A DNA stretch of 64,000 nucleotides from the NCBI GenBank assembly GCA_902362805.1, contig CABIXY010000001.1, forward strand, positions 674,358-738,357, read 5' to 3'. Origin of the DNA: Eubacteriaceae bacterium (GTDB lineage Bacteria > Bacillota > Clostridia > Peptostreptococcales > Anaerovoracaceae). Below the pieces are notes generated by a model, which was given only the letters and a program-made list of their open reading frames with translations, was not told where the DNA came from and did not search any database. Numbering within the stretch: the stretch's first letter is position 1; every line of letters starts with the position of its first letter. The position numbers and the translations under genes are program-made. Below, piece by piece: positions 8,541 to 17,088 of the stretch.

Positions 8541-10367
8541 TTAAAGTTTTAATGCCCGCATTGCATTGAGAATGGCAATAAATGCGACTCCCACATCGGC
8601 GAAAACGGCATCCCACATAGTGGCTATGCCGAAAGCGCCTAATGCCATAATGGCAAATTTGACGGCTAGGGCAAAGACGACATTTTGTTTGCAGATGCGC
8701 AAGGTCTTGCGGGCAATTTTCGTTATGGTGACGAGTTTTGAGATATCGTCGGCCATGATCACCACGTCGGAAGCTTCAATTGCTGCATCTGAACCAAAGG
8801 CACCCATGGCGATTCCCACATCTGCCCTGGCAAGTACCGGTGCATCGTTAATACCGTCACCGACAAAGACCAGGCGGCCTTTCTGTCCGGTGTTAAGAAC
8901 GTTTTCCAGAGAGGATACTTTATCTTCTGGCAGCAGCTCGGACAGTACATTGGTAATACCGATTTCTGATGCAACGTTTTCGGCAATTTCTTTTCTGTCT
9001 CCTGTCAGCATGATGGTCTGCGCTACACCGAGAGCCTTAAGCGCTTTCATGGTTTCAGCGCTGTTCTCTCGGATGGTATCTGCTACCACGATATATCCCA
9101 GATAGGTATCGCTGTAGGCGACGTGTACTACAGACCCGATTTCTGATGGAATCGCAGACTCTACGCCCAGATCCTTCATCAGACGGCTGTTGCCGCAGTA
9201 AACTTTCTTTCCTTTATATATTCCAGATACGCCCTTGCCGGAAATTTCTTCATAATTCGTCACCTGGCTGCTGTCTGTGTCACCAAAGCGCCTAACGATA
9301 GACAAAGCGATAGGGTGATTGGACAAGCTCTCACCGTGGGCAGCGATTTCTAACAGTTGGTCTTCTGTCACGATTCCTGTCGTATGGATTTTTGTCACTG
9401 CAAATTTTCCAGTGGTCAAAGTGCCCGTCTTGTCAAAAGCGAAGGCTTTGACGTGTGCTAACGCCTCCAAGTAGTTGCTGCCTTTGACTAAAATTCCCTG
9501 CTTTGAAGCGGAGCCAACGCCGGCAAATAAACTGAGAGGTACGGATATGACCAGCGCACAAGGACAGGAGATGACCAGGAAAATCATAGCCCTGTAGAGC
9601 CAGTCGTCGAAGTGCTGTCCGCTGAGCACAAGCGGCGGAACGACAGCCAGTAAAACAGCCAGCCCGACAACGATGGGCGTGTAGTAGTGCGCAAACTTGG
9701 TGATGAATTTTTCGACAGAAGCTTTTCTGCTGCTGGAATTCTCTACTAGATCGAGAACCTTCGCAACGGTGGAGTCCTCATATAACTTAGAAACTTTGAC
9801 TTTGAGAACACCAGTCAGATTGATGGTACCGCTGATAATCTCTTCACCTGCACCTACATCCCTCGGCATCGATTCTCCAGTCAAAGCGGCAGTGTCCAGA
9901 GAAGAATTACCTTCTACGACAACACCGTCCACAGGAATCTTTTCCCCCGGTTTTATTAGGATCAAATCACCGAGAACCAGTTCTTCCGGATCGACAGTAA
10001 TCTCCTTTCCGTCTACTAGCTTGTTAGCGAATTCAGCCTTGATGTCCATCAGATCAGCGATGGACTTCCGAGAATTGTTGACGGCATAATGCTCAAAGAA
10101 CTCTCCCACTTGATAGAACAACATGACGGCTACTGCCTCAGGATAGTCCTGACAGTAGGCGGCGCCTAGAGACGCGATCGTCATCAAAAAATTCTCATCT
10201 AAAAGCTGGCCGCGGACGATTCCCATGACTGCTTCAATAATCGTTCTGTAACCGGCAATGACATAGGCGGCTATGAAGAACCAGATGATGTCGGAAGTAT
10301 ACCCCGCGATGAACAGAGCAGCTGCTGCGAAAATTTTGACCAAATCAAATTTCTGCGATTTCGTCAT
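8541..10367 (-). CDS. cadA: Cd/Zn/Pb-type heavy-metal P1B ATPase without N-terminal HMA domain
   Basis: 608-residue heavy-metal P-type ATPase. The actuator motif TGES, the membrane metal site SCPCALVIS (CPC), the phosphorylation site DKTGTLTTGK, the nucleotide-domain SNHPIA and the hinge GDGINDAPVLA are all present, followed by two C-terminal helices. The CPC motif without Cu-type features and the ArsR gene in the operon favour Cd2+/Zn2+/Pb2+ export. Family members usually carry one or more cytosolic HMA domains at the N-terminus; here the protein starts directly with the first membrane helices and the HMA domain is encoded by the preceding small gene. SD GGGGGGAT precedes the ATG. Confidence 0.9.
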   Translation of the reverse strand: MTKSQKFDLVKIFAAAALFIAGYTSDIIWFFIAAYVIAGYRTIIEAVMGIVRGQLLDENFLMTIASLGAAYCQDYPEAVAVMLFYQVGEFFEHYAVNNSRKSIADLMDIKAEFANKLVDGKEITVDPEELVLGDLILIKPGEKIPVDGVVVEGNSSLDTAALTGESMPRDVGAGEEIISGTINLTGVLKVKVSKLYEDSTVAKVLDLVENSSSRKASVEKFITKFAHYYTPIVVGLAVLLAVVPPLVLSGQHFDDWLYRAMIFLVISCPCALVISVPLSLFAGVGSASKQGILVKGSNYLEALAHVKAFAFDKTGTLTTGKFAVTKIHTTGIVTEDQLLEIAAHGESLSNHPIALSIVRRFGDTDSSQVTNYEEISGKGVSGIYKGKKVYCGNSRLMKDLGVESAIPSEIGSVVHVAYSDTYLGYIVVADTIRENSAETMKALKALGVAQTIMLTGDRKEIAENVASEIGITNVLSELLPEDKVSSLENVLNTGQKGRLVFVGDGINDAPVLARADVGIAMGAFGSDAAIEASDVVIMADDISKLVTITKIARKTLRICKQNVVFALAVKFAIMALGAFGIATMWDAVFADVGVAFIAILNAMRALKL

Positions 10368-10388
10368 TGTGATATCCCCCCCTCTTTA

Positions 10389-10607
10389 CTATTTTACGAT
10401 TTTACAACTTCTATCTACTTTTTTGATCGCTTTCTGTGCATCGTCGAGAATATCTTCGAATTTGTCTTCGGCAGCTTCAATTGTCATTTTCTGAGACATG
10501 AAACTGATGCTGCAGGAGTCCACATCGTCCATTTTATTGATGGCAGTTTCCATCTTTGCCGCACAGTTTGCACAGTCGAGATTTTCCAGTTTGTAAGTCT
10601 TTTTCAT
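10389..10607 (-). CDS. Free-standing heavy-metal-associated (HMA) domain protein
   Basis: 72 residues forming a single ferredoxin-like HMA fold; the metal site is LDCANCAAKME (CxxC, residues 9-19), with acidic residues throughout. It sits 21 bp before the ATPase that lacks this domain and 2 bp after the ArsR gene, so it probably either delivers metal to the ATPase or acts as its detached regulatory domain. Its length is normal for a soluble metallochaperone. Confidence 0.88.
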   Translation of the reverse strand: MKKTYKLENLDCANCAAKMETAINKMDDVDSCSISFMSQKMTIEAAEDKFEDILDDAQKAIKKVDRSCKIVK

Positions 10608-10609
10608 AG

Positions 10610-10975
10610 TTAGTACCTCTCTTTACAATTTAAATCGAATATAATGTCCACGATGTGATGCACCAGCTTCGCCTCATCAGTGTCAGCCAAGGTGTAATAC
10701 ACTTCTTTGCCGCATTTTCGGTAAGCGAGAAGCCCGGCCTGCTTCAAGACTCTCAGGTGATGAGAGACGGCGGGTGAAGACATCTCGATAGCGGCGGCGA
10801 TATTGGCAACACAGTCTTCGGTGTGACACAGAAGCCAAAGAATCTTTACCCTGGTGGGGTCGCTGATCAGGGTGAAGGTTTCAGCGGTCTTATCAAAGAC
10901 ATCCTGGCAGGGCATGTTTTGGATAAAAGCTGAAGTCCTATTACCGTGATCGTGTGGCAGGTGTATCTCTTTCAT
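10610..10975 (-). CDS. ArsR/SmtB family metal-sensing repressor (CadC-like)
   Basis: 121 residues from the ATG at 10975. The winged helix spans residues 25-100: LISDPTRVKILWLLCHTEDCVANIAAAIEMSSPAVSHH is the DNA-binding part, with SSPAVSHHLRVLKQAG as recognition helix. The cysteine in HTEDCVA fits the alpha-3 metal site (CadC type), and other candidate ligands are the N-terminal histidines and Cys in NMPCQD. First gene of the operon with HMA and ATPase; expected to dissociate on metal binding. A palindrome lies upstream at 11000-11023. A longer GTG start at 10999 is possible but lacks a site. Confidence 0.88.
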   Translation of the reverse strand: MKEIHLPHDHGNRTSAFIQNMPCQDVFDKTAETFTLISDPTRVKILWLLCHTEDCVANIAAAIEMSSPAVSHHLRVLKQAGLLAYRKCGKEVYYTLADTDEAKLVHHIVDIIFDLNCKERY

Positions 10976-10999
10976 TTTTTGCACATCCTTTCGTTTCAC

Positions 11000-11023
11000 T
11001 TAAACAATTAAATATTTGTTTAA
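11000..11023. promoter_or_regulatory. ArsR-type operator upstream of the metal-efflux operon
   Basis: TTAAACAA (11000-11007), 8 bp, TTGTTTAA (11016-11023): a perfect 8-bp inverted repeat with the spacing and AT-rich centre typical of ArsR/SmtB operators. It lies 25 bp upstream of the repressor start. I did not find a convincing -35/-10 pair beside it. The 100 bp further upstream hold only AT-rich sequence with a short AATAAAA/TTTTATT dyad. Confidence 0.7.
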
Positions 11024-11151
11024 ACGTTATATAAATAATATTCCACTAAAAAGGAAAATGAAACATCTAAAATAAAAGATTTTATTAAATGTTAGCGGAC
11101 AATGGAGGTATCATATCATTTACAGCCAGAGTGGTTTTTCATTGTATCTTC

Positions 11152-11502
11152 TTATTCATTGTGATCTGGTGTCTGCGAATCGACGAGATTTTGGTAGTAA
11201 GCGCCGAACTGTCCCATGGAATCGAGAATGGGACGCAGGGTCTCACCTAGTGGCGATAATGCGTACTCCACCCTTGGCGGCACTTCCGAATAGACGGTGC
11301 GCTGGATGATGCCGTCTGCTTCCATGGAGCGAAGGCTGTCGGTGAGCACCTTCTGACTGATGCCTGTGAGCGACTTCTGCAATTCCTTAAACCTCCAGGG
11401 CCGGTCAAGGAGGTTACGGATAATCAGCAGCTTCCACTTGCTGCCGATGAGCTGTACGGTGGTAGCTACCGGGCAGATCGGCAGCTCTTCTTTTTTAATC
11501 AT
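11152..11502 (-). CDS. HxlR family transcriptional regulator
   Basis: 116 residues from the ATG of MIKKEELPICPV. The family pattern is clear: CPVATTVQLIGSKWKLLIIRNLL, RFKELQKSLTGISQKVLTDSLRSMEADGIIQR (winged helix), and VPPRVEYALSPLGETL. The Cys near residue 10 is conserved in redox- or aldehyde-responsive members. There is no obvious target beside it: the metal operon is divergent in function and rnf is divergent in direction. The 271 bp to rnfC could hold a shared operator, but I see no clear palindrome. Confidence 0.85.
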   Translation of the reverse strand: MIKKEELPICPVATTVQLIGSKWKLLIIRNLLDRPWRFKELQKSLTGISQKVLTDSLRSMEADGIIQRTVYSEVPPRVEYALSPLGETLRPILDSMGQFGAYYQNLVDSQTPDHNE

Positions 11503-11715
11503 GATGAACACACTCCTTTCCCTCATATATACAGAATTATAAGTCCTAGCATCGAGGAAGACAAGGGTTTTTGACATTTTAATGTATACATCTGCATATG
11601 CTTTGGAGGAGGCTGAATCAAGAACAATCAGATGGAATGGTTCTAGGGTAATTTTGGAACCTGCGAAAGGTTAAAAATATGTCAAAATTGTGATGATTTT
11701 TGTCACTCTTTGTAG

Positions 11716-11721
11716 TATAAT
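11716..11721 (+). promoter_or_regulatory. rnf: Probable -10 box for the rnf operon
   Basis: A perfect TATAAT about 50 bp upstream of rnfC, followed by AGAAAGGAAGG as ribosome site. At 17 bp upstream no good -35 hexamer is found, so the promoter may need an activator. It is the only good -10 box in the gap after the HxlR gene. Confidence 0.45.
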
Positions 11722-11773
11722 GTATTGCGTATGATTATTAGACAACTATTTTTTAGAAAGGAAGGTTTCAAAT

Positions 11774-13090
11774 ATGAGTTCAAATGCAAAGCATTTACAT
11801 AGCATCGACGCCGGACACTATAAGAACACGGCGAAATGTGAAACCGAAGTTATGCCAATTCCTGACGTTGTCAAGATCTCAATGTCACAGCATATTGGTG
11901 CGCCTTGTAAGCCTTTAGTAGCGAAAGGTGATGCGGTCAAGGTCGGACAACTTATCGGCGATACAGATGCATTCGTAAGTGCACCTATTCACTCAAGCGT
12001 ATCCGGAACCGTTGCAGGCATTGAAACACAGCGCTCTGCCACAGGTGGAAATGACACGTTGGTTGTGATTGAAACTGACAAAAAACAAGAGATGTGGGAG
12101 GAAATCAAAGTTCCTCAGGTAAATGACCTGGCTAGCTTTGTCAAAGCCGTGAGAGACAGTGGTCTCGTAGGATTGGGCGGCGCTTCATTCCCTACACACA
12201 TCAAGTACAATCCAAGAAATCTCGACGAAGTACATACCTTAATCGTCAATGGTGCGGAGTGCGAACCATTTATCACTTCTGACCACAGGACAATGCTTGA
12301 GGATACTCAGGACATTATCGACGGGATGAAATTGATCATGGACTACATCGGCCTGGACGAAGGATATATCGGAATCGAAGAAAACAAGCCTGACGCAATC
12401 GAGAAGCTTGACAAGATGTTTGCCGAACAAGGTCTCACAAACATGCACACCTTCAAGCTGCAGGCCAGATATCCAAAGGGAGCAGAGAGAGTTCTTGTTT
12501 ATGAAATCACCGGCAAGCCAATGGCGGCAGGCGTACTTCCTGCAGACCTGGGTGTCATCCTATCCAATGTAACATCTGTTGCATTTGTAGGACAGTATTT
12601 CAGAAACGGTGTACCTCTAGTACAGAAGAGAATGACCGTTGACGGCGATGCAGTAGCCACGCCGAAGAACATCATCGCCCCAATCGGTACACAGATTCAC
12701 GACGTTATCGAGTTCTGCGGCGGATACAAATCCGAACCGAAGAAGATTTTGATGGGTGGTCCGATGATGGGAAGAGCCATCTTCTCCGACGAGATGCCGA
12801 TCGTAAAGAACAACAATGCAATTCTTGCATTCTCCAAGGAAAAATCATATATCCCTGAAGAGACTGCATGTATTAACTGCGGCAGATGTCATCATGCATG
12901 TCCGTTCAACCTGCTTCCAACCGCGTTGGCAGAAGCTTATGAACGCAGAGATGCACAGAAGCTCGCTGATCTGCAGGTAATGCAGTGTATGGAATGCGGA
13001 AGCTGTTCATACGTATGTCCGGCGAGAAGACCTCTGGGCTTCATGAACAAGCTTGGAAAAGCGGTTGTAAAGGAGGCTGGAATTAAATAA
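11774..13090 (+). CDS. rnfC: Rnf complex subunit RnfC
   Basis: 438-residue peripheral subunit of the ion-pumping ferredoxin:NAD+ oxidoreductase; the site where NAD(H) is handled. The Nqo1-like core shows GLVGLGGASFPTHIKY (about residues 130-145) and NGAECEPFITSD. Two [4Fe-4S] motifs follow: CINCGRCHHACP (about residue 368) and CMECGSCSYVCP (about residue 407). It lacks the long lysine-rich tail of proteobacterial RnfC, as usual in Clostridia. First gene of a six-gene operon; its stop overlaps the rnfD start (TAATGG). Confidence 0.96.
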   Translation: MSSNAKHLHSIDAGHYKNTAKCETEVMPIPDVVKISMSQHIGAPCKPLVAKGDAVKVGQLIGDTDAFVSAPIHSSVSGTVAGIETQRSATGGNDTLVVIETDKKQEMWEEIKVPQVNDLASFVKAVRDSGLVGLGGASFPTHIKYNPRNLDEVHTLIVNGAECEPFITSDHRTMLEDTQDIIDGMKLIMDYIGLDEGYIGIEENKPDAIEKLDKMFAEQGLTNMHTFKLQARYPKGAERVLVYEITGKPMAAGVLPADLGVILSNVTSVAFVGQYFRNGVPLVQKRMTVDGDAVATPKNIIAPIGTQIHDVIEFCGGYKSEPKKILMGGPMMGRAIFSDEMPIVKNNNAILAFSKEKSYIPEETACINCGRCHHACPFNLLPTALAEAYERRDAQKLADLQVMQCMECGSCSYVCPARRPLGFMNKLGKAVVKEAGIK

Positions 13091-14076
13091 TGGATAAAAA
13101 ATACTATGGTAATTTAGCAGTATCCTCAGCACCACACCTGGTCACCGGCCTGGATACTACAAAGACAATGGCAATGGTACTCATTGCTTTAGTACCTTCT
13201 TTTTTAGTTAGTATATATGTTTTCGGCTTCAGAGTTGTCGCATTGACTCTGGTATGTATCGTCGCCAGCGTAGGCTTTGAGTGGCTGTACAACAAGCTGA
13301 TGCACAAGAGACAGACTGTAGGCGACCTCAGTGCGGCAGTTACTGGCGTATTGATCGCGTTCAACGTTCCGTCCAGCTTCCCATATTGGATGGCTGTCAT
13401 CGGATGTTTTGTAGCAATTATTATTGTAAAGCAGATTTACGGCGGGATTGGAAGAAATGTGGTAAATCCTGCAATCACTGCAAGAATTGTACTGTTTATA
13501 TCATTTGCAACTGAAATGACAACGTGGCCTACTCCATCAATGTCAACAGTTGATGCAGCAACAAGCGCGACACCTCTGGGCGTATTGCAGGAGGGCAACG
13601 TGGCAGATCTGCCGGCAAATATGGAAATGTTCTTAGGATTCATCGGCGGATCCGTGGGTGAAGTCAGTGCAATTGCATTGCTTCTGGGTGGTCTCTTCTT
13701 GATCTGGAAGAAGATTATCTCACCGATCATCCCGGCTTGTTTTATCGGAACCGTATTCGTATTCGCATTTGTTTATTATGCAATCGTAGGCGGTGATGTA
13801 AGCGCGCTGAATATGGCAGTCTTCCACGTTTGCGCTGGAGGCGTTATGCTGGGAGCCTTCTTCATGGCAACAGACTATGTAACTTCCCCGATCATGCCGG
13901 TCGGTAAGGTTATCATGGGTATCGGCTGCGGACTCTTGACCATGGTCATCAGACTCTGGGGTGCATATCCGGAAGGCGTTTCCTTCTCCATCCTGCTGAT
14001 GAACATTTTGACTCCGCTGATTGACCAGCTGTGCATCAAATTATCATATGGAGGTGCAAAGAAAAATGAAAAATAA
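13090..14076 (+). CDS. rnfD: Rnf complex subunit RnfD
   Basis: 328-residue membrane subunit with about nine to ten helices, related to NqrB. The covalent FMN attachment region is visible as DAATSATPLG near residue 160, matching the family pattern in which a threonine receives FMN from ApbE. GGIGRNVVNPA (about residue 120) is a conserved loop. Overlaps rnfC by 1 bp and rnfG by 11 bp. Confidence 0.95.
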   Translation: MDKKYYGNLAVSSAPHLVTGLDTTKTMAMVLIALVPSFLVSIYVFGFRVVALTLVCIVASVGFEWLYNKLMHKRQTVGDLSAAVTGVLIAFNVPSSFPYWMAVIGCFVAIIIVKQIYGGIGRNVVNPAITARIVLFISFATEMTTWPTPSMSTVDAATSATPLGVLQEGNVADLPANMEMFLGFIGGSVGEVSAIALLLGGLFLIWKKIISPIIPACFIGTVFVFAFVYYAIVGGDVSALNMAVFHVCAGGVMLGAFFMATDYVTSPIMPVGKVIMGIGCGLLTMVIRLWGAYPEGVSFSILLMNILTPLIDQLCIKLSYGGAKKNEK

Positions 14077-14638
14077 TAGTACATTTAGCAAATATGTTGC
14101 ACCTATCGTCGTTTTGGTCGCCATCTGCCTGGTAATTACAGCTGCTCTTGCCGCAACTTACGGCGTAGCAAAACCGATTATCGACGAAAATGCAATCAAA
14201 AAAGCGAATGAAGCGAGAGCTGAACTGCTTCCTGCTGCGGATACCTTCACGGAGTACACCGGAGAATTGACCGTAGAAGAAAAAGACAAGGTTTATGTTC
14301 AGGATTGTTACGTCGCTGATAACGGCAGCGGAATGGTCATCACCGTCGTAACGAAATCCTTCGGCGGCGCGCTGACTGAGATGATCGGCATCGACAGCAA
14401 TGGTGCGATTACAGGCGTAAAGGTCACTGACCACGCTGACACACCGGGTCTTGGAACCAAGGCTCACGATCCAAAACACTTAAAGCAGTACCAAGGTCTT
14501 ACAGAATTGACATCGACTTCTGCCAAGGATGATGCGAATGTAACCCATATCACTGGAGCTACGATTTCATCCAACGCAGTTCACTACGGTATCTATTGTG
14601 CATTAGACCAGTACAAAGCAATGGGAGGTGTGCAATAA
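14066..14638 (+). CDS. rnfG: Rnf complex subunit RnfG (covalent flavoprotein)
   Basis: 190 residues from the ATG after GGAGGTG inside the end of rnfD. One N-terminal membrane anchor (residues 10-30, VAPIVVLVAICLVITAALAA), then an extracytoplasmic FMN-binding domain. HADTPGLGTKA and THITGATISSNAV are the family signatures; the threonine of TGAT is the FMN-carrying residue. A longer in-frame reading to 14021 would overlap rnfD heavily and has no ribosome site. Confidence 0.95.
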   Translation: MKNNSTFSKYVAPIVVLVAICLVITAALAATYGVAKPIIDENAIKKANEARAELLPAADTFTEYTGELTVEEKDKVYVQDCYVADNGSGMVITVVTKSFGGALTEMIGIDSNGAITGVKVTDHADTPGLGTKAHDPKHLKQYQGLTELTSTSAKDDANVTHITGATISSNAVHYGIYCALDQYKAMGGVQ

Positions 14639-15339
14639 TGGAAAAGAAAGTAAGTAAATTGAGCATCCTTACCAAAGGCATTATCAAAGAAAACCCTGTA
14701 CTGGTGTTACTGTTAGGTACTTGCCCTACACTGGCAACGACTTCTTCAGCAATCAACGGTATCGGAATGGGCGTTTCTGCCATGGCAGTCCTGATCTGCT
14801 CAAATATCGTAATTTCACTACTGAGAAAGATCATTCCTGACAACGTGAGAATCCCGTGCTACATCGTAGTCATCGCCGGATTCGTAACCGTCGTTCAGTT
14901 AATGCTCCAGGCTTTCGTGCCTGACCTCTACGCTTCACTGGGACTATTTATCCCGCTGATCGTAGTAAACTGTATCATCCTGGGAAGAGCTGAAATGTTT
15001 GCCAGCAAGAACAATGCCTTCGATTCTGCCTTAGACGGCATCGGCATGGGCATCGGTTTCACCCTCGCTCTGGGAGCAATGGGTCTGATCAGAGAGTTCT
15101 TCGGTTCCGGTACAGCATTTGGAATCGAAATTCTGACAGGACACATCCCCGGAATGGGAATCTTCAACCTGGCTCCAGGCGGATTCTTCGTATTTGCAAT
15201 CCTGATCGCTGCTGTAAACTACTTTACAAAGGGTAAAGGCTTGAAGAAGAAAGAATTTGGATGTGACGGATGCGCTATGGCCGCAATGTGCGGAGGCGCA
15301 AGAAAAGAATGTGAGAAAGGAGCTGAAAAAGCATGCTAA
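14638..15339 (+). CDS. rnfE: Rnf complex subunit RnfE
   Basis: 233-residue membrane subunit of the RnfA/RnfE (NqrD/NqrE) pair, about six helices, starting in the TAATGG overlap with rnfG behind GGAGGTG. LGTCPTLATTSSAINGIGMG at residues 22-41 carries the conserved cysteine region that, with RnfA, holds the intramembrane iron-sulfur centre. The tail CDGCAMAAMCGGARKEC is Cys-rich and longer than in many family members; such tails occur in Clostridia and their role is unknown. Confidence 0.94.
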   Translation: MEKKVSKLSILTKGIIKENPVLVLLLGTCPTLATTSSAINGIGMGVSAMAVLICSNIVISLLRKIIPDNVRIPCYIVVIAGFVTVVQLMLQAFVPDLYASLGLFIPLIVVNCIILGRAEMFASKNNAFDSALDGIGMGIGFTLALGAMGLIREFFGSGTAFGIEILTGHIPGMGIFNLAPGGFFVFAILIAAVNYFTKGKGLKKKEFGCDGCAMAAMCGGARKECEKGAEKAC

Positions 15340-15908
15340 TCGTAACGACAATGATGGGCGTTATCCTCGTTAACAACTATGTACTGGCTCAGTTCCTGGG
15401 TATCTGTCCATTCCTCGGTGTATCGAAAAAACTTGACTCTGCAGTAGGCATGGGCGTTGCCGTTATCTTTGTAATGGTACTGGCAACCATCGCGACATGG
15501 CCAATCATGCAGGTCCTCAATAATTTTGAAATCGGATATCTACAGACTGTAGTATTCATCCTCGTAATCGCAGCATTGGTACAGCTTGTAGAGATGATGC
15601 TGAAGAGATATATTCCATCCCTGCACAAGGCATTGGGTGTATACCTTCCGCTGATCACAACAAACTGTGCGGTACTTGGTGTTTGTATCTCTAACATCGA
15701 CGCTGGTTACGGATATCTTCTTTCTATCTGCAACTCTGCTGGTGCAGGCATCGGTTTTTTGCTTGCAATGGTTCTGTTCGCAGGTGTCAGAAGCAAACTG
15801 GAAAATGAAGAAGGCGTTCCTTTTGCATTCAGAGGAGTTCCTCTCACATTAATTACTGCTGCTATGTTATCCCTGGGCTTCATGGGCTTCAGCGGATTAT
15901 TCCAGTAG
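15333..15908 (+). CDS. rnfA: Rnf complex subunit RnfA
   Basis: 191-residue, six-helix membrane subunit pairing with RnfE. Conserved NNYVLAQFLGICPFLGVSKK near the N-terminus and TTNCAVLGVC near residue 110 hold the cysteines of the shared intramembrane [2Fe-2S] site. Overlaps rnfE by 7 bp; ribosome site AAAGGAG lies inside the end of rnfE. Confidence 0.95.
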   Translation: MLIVTTMMGVILVNNYVLAQFLGICPFLGVSKKLDSAVGMGVAVIFVMVLATIATWPIMQVLNNFEIGYLQTVVFILVIAALVQLVEMMLKRYIPSLHKALGVYLPLITTNCAVLGVCISNIDAGYGYLLSICNSAGAGIGFLLAMVLFAGVRSKLENEEGVPFAFRGVPLTLITAAMLSLGFMGFSGLFQ

Positions 15909-15924
15909 AGAAGGAGGGATAGGA

Positions 15925-16779
15925 ATGGTAACACCAATTTTATTAGTAGTTGCAATCGGCTTCGTTTGCGCTGCAATACTGACTATCGCTTCAAAGGTAT
16001 TCTATGTACCTGTTGACGAAACCTTTGCCCTGCTCCGTGCAGAACTGCCGGGTGCCAACTGTGGTGCTTGCGGATATGCAGGCTGTGACGATTACGCAAG
16101 TGCACTGGCAGACGATCATTCACTGAGCTGCTCAAAATGTCCTGTCGGCGGTGCTGATGTTGCTGCAAAGCTGGCAGAAGTGCTAGGTGTAGAATCTGGT
16201 TCTGCTGACAAGCAGGTTGCGGTCGTCAGATGTAACGGAACAAAGGAAGCCGCCAAGACAATCATGGAATATGACGGCGTCAAGACTTGCTCCGCTGCAA
16301 AACAGTTCTTTGGCGGATTAAGCGCTTGCCCTTATGGCTGTATCGGTCTGGGCGATTGTGAAGCCGCTTGTGATTTTGACGCTATCCACATCTGCGACGG
16401 TGTGGCAGTAGTCAACAGAGACAACTGTGTAGGCTGCGGTGTCTGCGCAAAGACTTGTCCGAACGCAGTCATCAATATTCAGAGTGCTAAGAACCTGGTT
16501 GTGGTTCAGTGCAAATCTGAGGCAAAAGGTGCTGAGACTAGGAAAGCTTGTTCCAACGGATGTATCGGATGTAAGAAGTGCGAGAAAGCTTGTAAGTTCG
16601 AAGCTGTCACTGTGGAAAACAACGTTGCCCGCATTGACCCAGAGAAGTGCAAGAACTGCGGACTCTGTGCAAAAGAATGTCCAACTGGTGCAATCAACAA
16701 TATGAGAGTCAAAAAAGCGCCAGCAAAACCGGCTGCTCCAAAAGCTGAAGCTGCGCAAGAAGCAAAAACTGAAGCGTAA
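15925..16779 (+). CDS. rnfB: Rnf complex subunit RnfB (polyferredoxin)
   Basis: 284 residues. One N-terminal helix (residues 5-25) anchors the protein; next is the RnfB [4Fe-4S] domain with ELPGANCGACGYAGCDDYA. The soluble part carries four further cysteine groups: CPYGCIGLGDCEAAC, CVGCGVCAKTCP, CIGCKKCEKAC and CKNCGLCAKECP. It takes electrons from reduced ferredoxin. The last 20 residues are a Lys/Ala/Pro/Glu-rich tail. SD GGAGGG. Last gene of the operon, followed by a terminator. Confidence 0.95.
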   Translation: MVTPILLVVAIGFVCAAILTIASKVFYVPVDETFALLRAELPGANCGACGYAGCDDYASALADDHSLSCSKCPVGGADVAAKLAEVLGVESGSADKQVAVVRCNGTKEAAKTIMEYDGVKTCSAAKQFFGGLSACPYGCIGLGDCEAACDFDAIHICDGVAVVNRDNCVGCGVCAKTCPNAVINIQSAKNLVVVQCKSEAKGAETRKACSNGCIGCKKCEKACKFEAVTVENNVARIDPEKCKNCGLCAKECPTGAINNMRVKKAPAKPAAPKAEAAQEAKTEA

Positions 16780-16797
16780 ACTATATATTTGAATTCT

Positions 16798-16827
16798 AAG
16801 GCTGTCCTTTCCGGGGCAGCCTTTTTT
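16798..16827 (+). terminator. Terminator of the rnf operon
   Basis: AAGGCTG/CAGCC stem with inner CC/GG pairs (16798-16821) followed by TTTTTT (16822-16827). It ends 42 bp after the rnfB stop. Confidence 0.85.
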
Positions 16828-16977
16828 ATTTAATAGGAAATATCGATTTCCTATTAAATAAAAAAGGGGTGTGCAGAGGGGAATCCCCTCGCCGCCCTCA
16901 GGAGGGTGCTCAGCTTGCGTAGCAAGCGCCGAAGGGAACCTAGGGTTCCCTAGCGGAGTGGCGAAGCCACTTTTTTT
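16822..16977. repeat. Cluster of six consecutive hairpins after rnf
   Basis: Begins with a perfect 20-bp stem and 4-nt loop: the arm at 16822-16841 (TTTTTTATTTAATAGGAAAT) pairs with 16846-16865. Then come GAGGGG/CCCCTC (16876-16890), CCCTC/GAGGG (16895-16906), GCTTGC/GCAAGC (16913-16927), AGGGAACC/GGTTCCCT (16933-16951) and AGTGGC/GCCACT (16957-16971), ending in seven T. The opening TAGGAAATATCG recurs in another hairpin cluster at 58952. It fills most of the 309-bp gap between rnfB and the next gene. The final stem plus T-run could be a backup terminator. Confidence 0.65.
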
Positions 16978-17030
16978 ATTCCCATGAACCTTGAAGAGTT
17001 CTTAAATAAAATTGAGAATTGTGTTTAGTA

Positions 17031-17059
17031 TTGACTTTAATAAAATTAAATGTTATATT
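17031..17059 (+). promoter_or_regulatory. Promoter of the 17.1-19.4 kb operon
   Basis: -35 TTGACT (17031-17036), 17-bp spacer, -10 TATATT (17054-17059), 29 bp upstream of the first ATG, in AT-rich sequence. Confidence 0.7.
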
Positions 17060-17088
17060 TAAATAAATTAAAGAAAGGGGTGGGGCGA

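Noticed and set aside
16840..16977. CRISPR-like array
   Set aside because: The short hairpins are not direct repeats and have no uniform spacers; no cas genes in the window.
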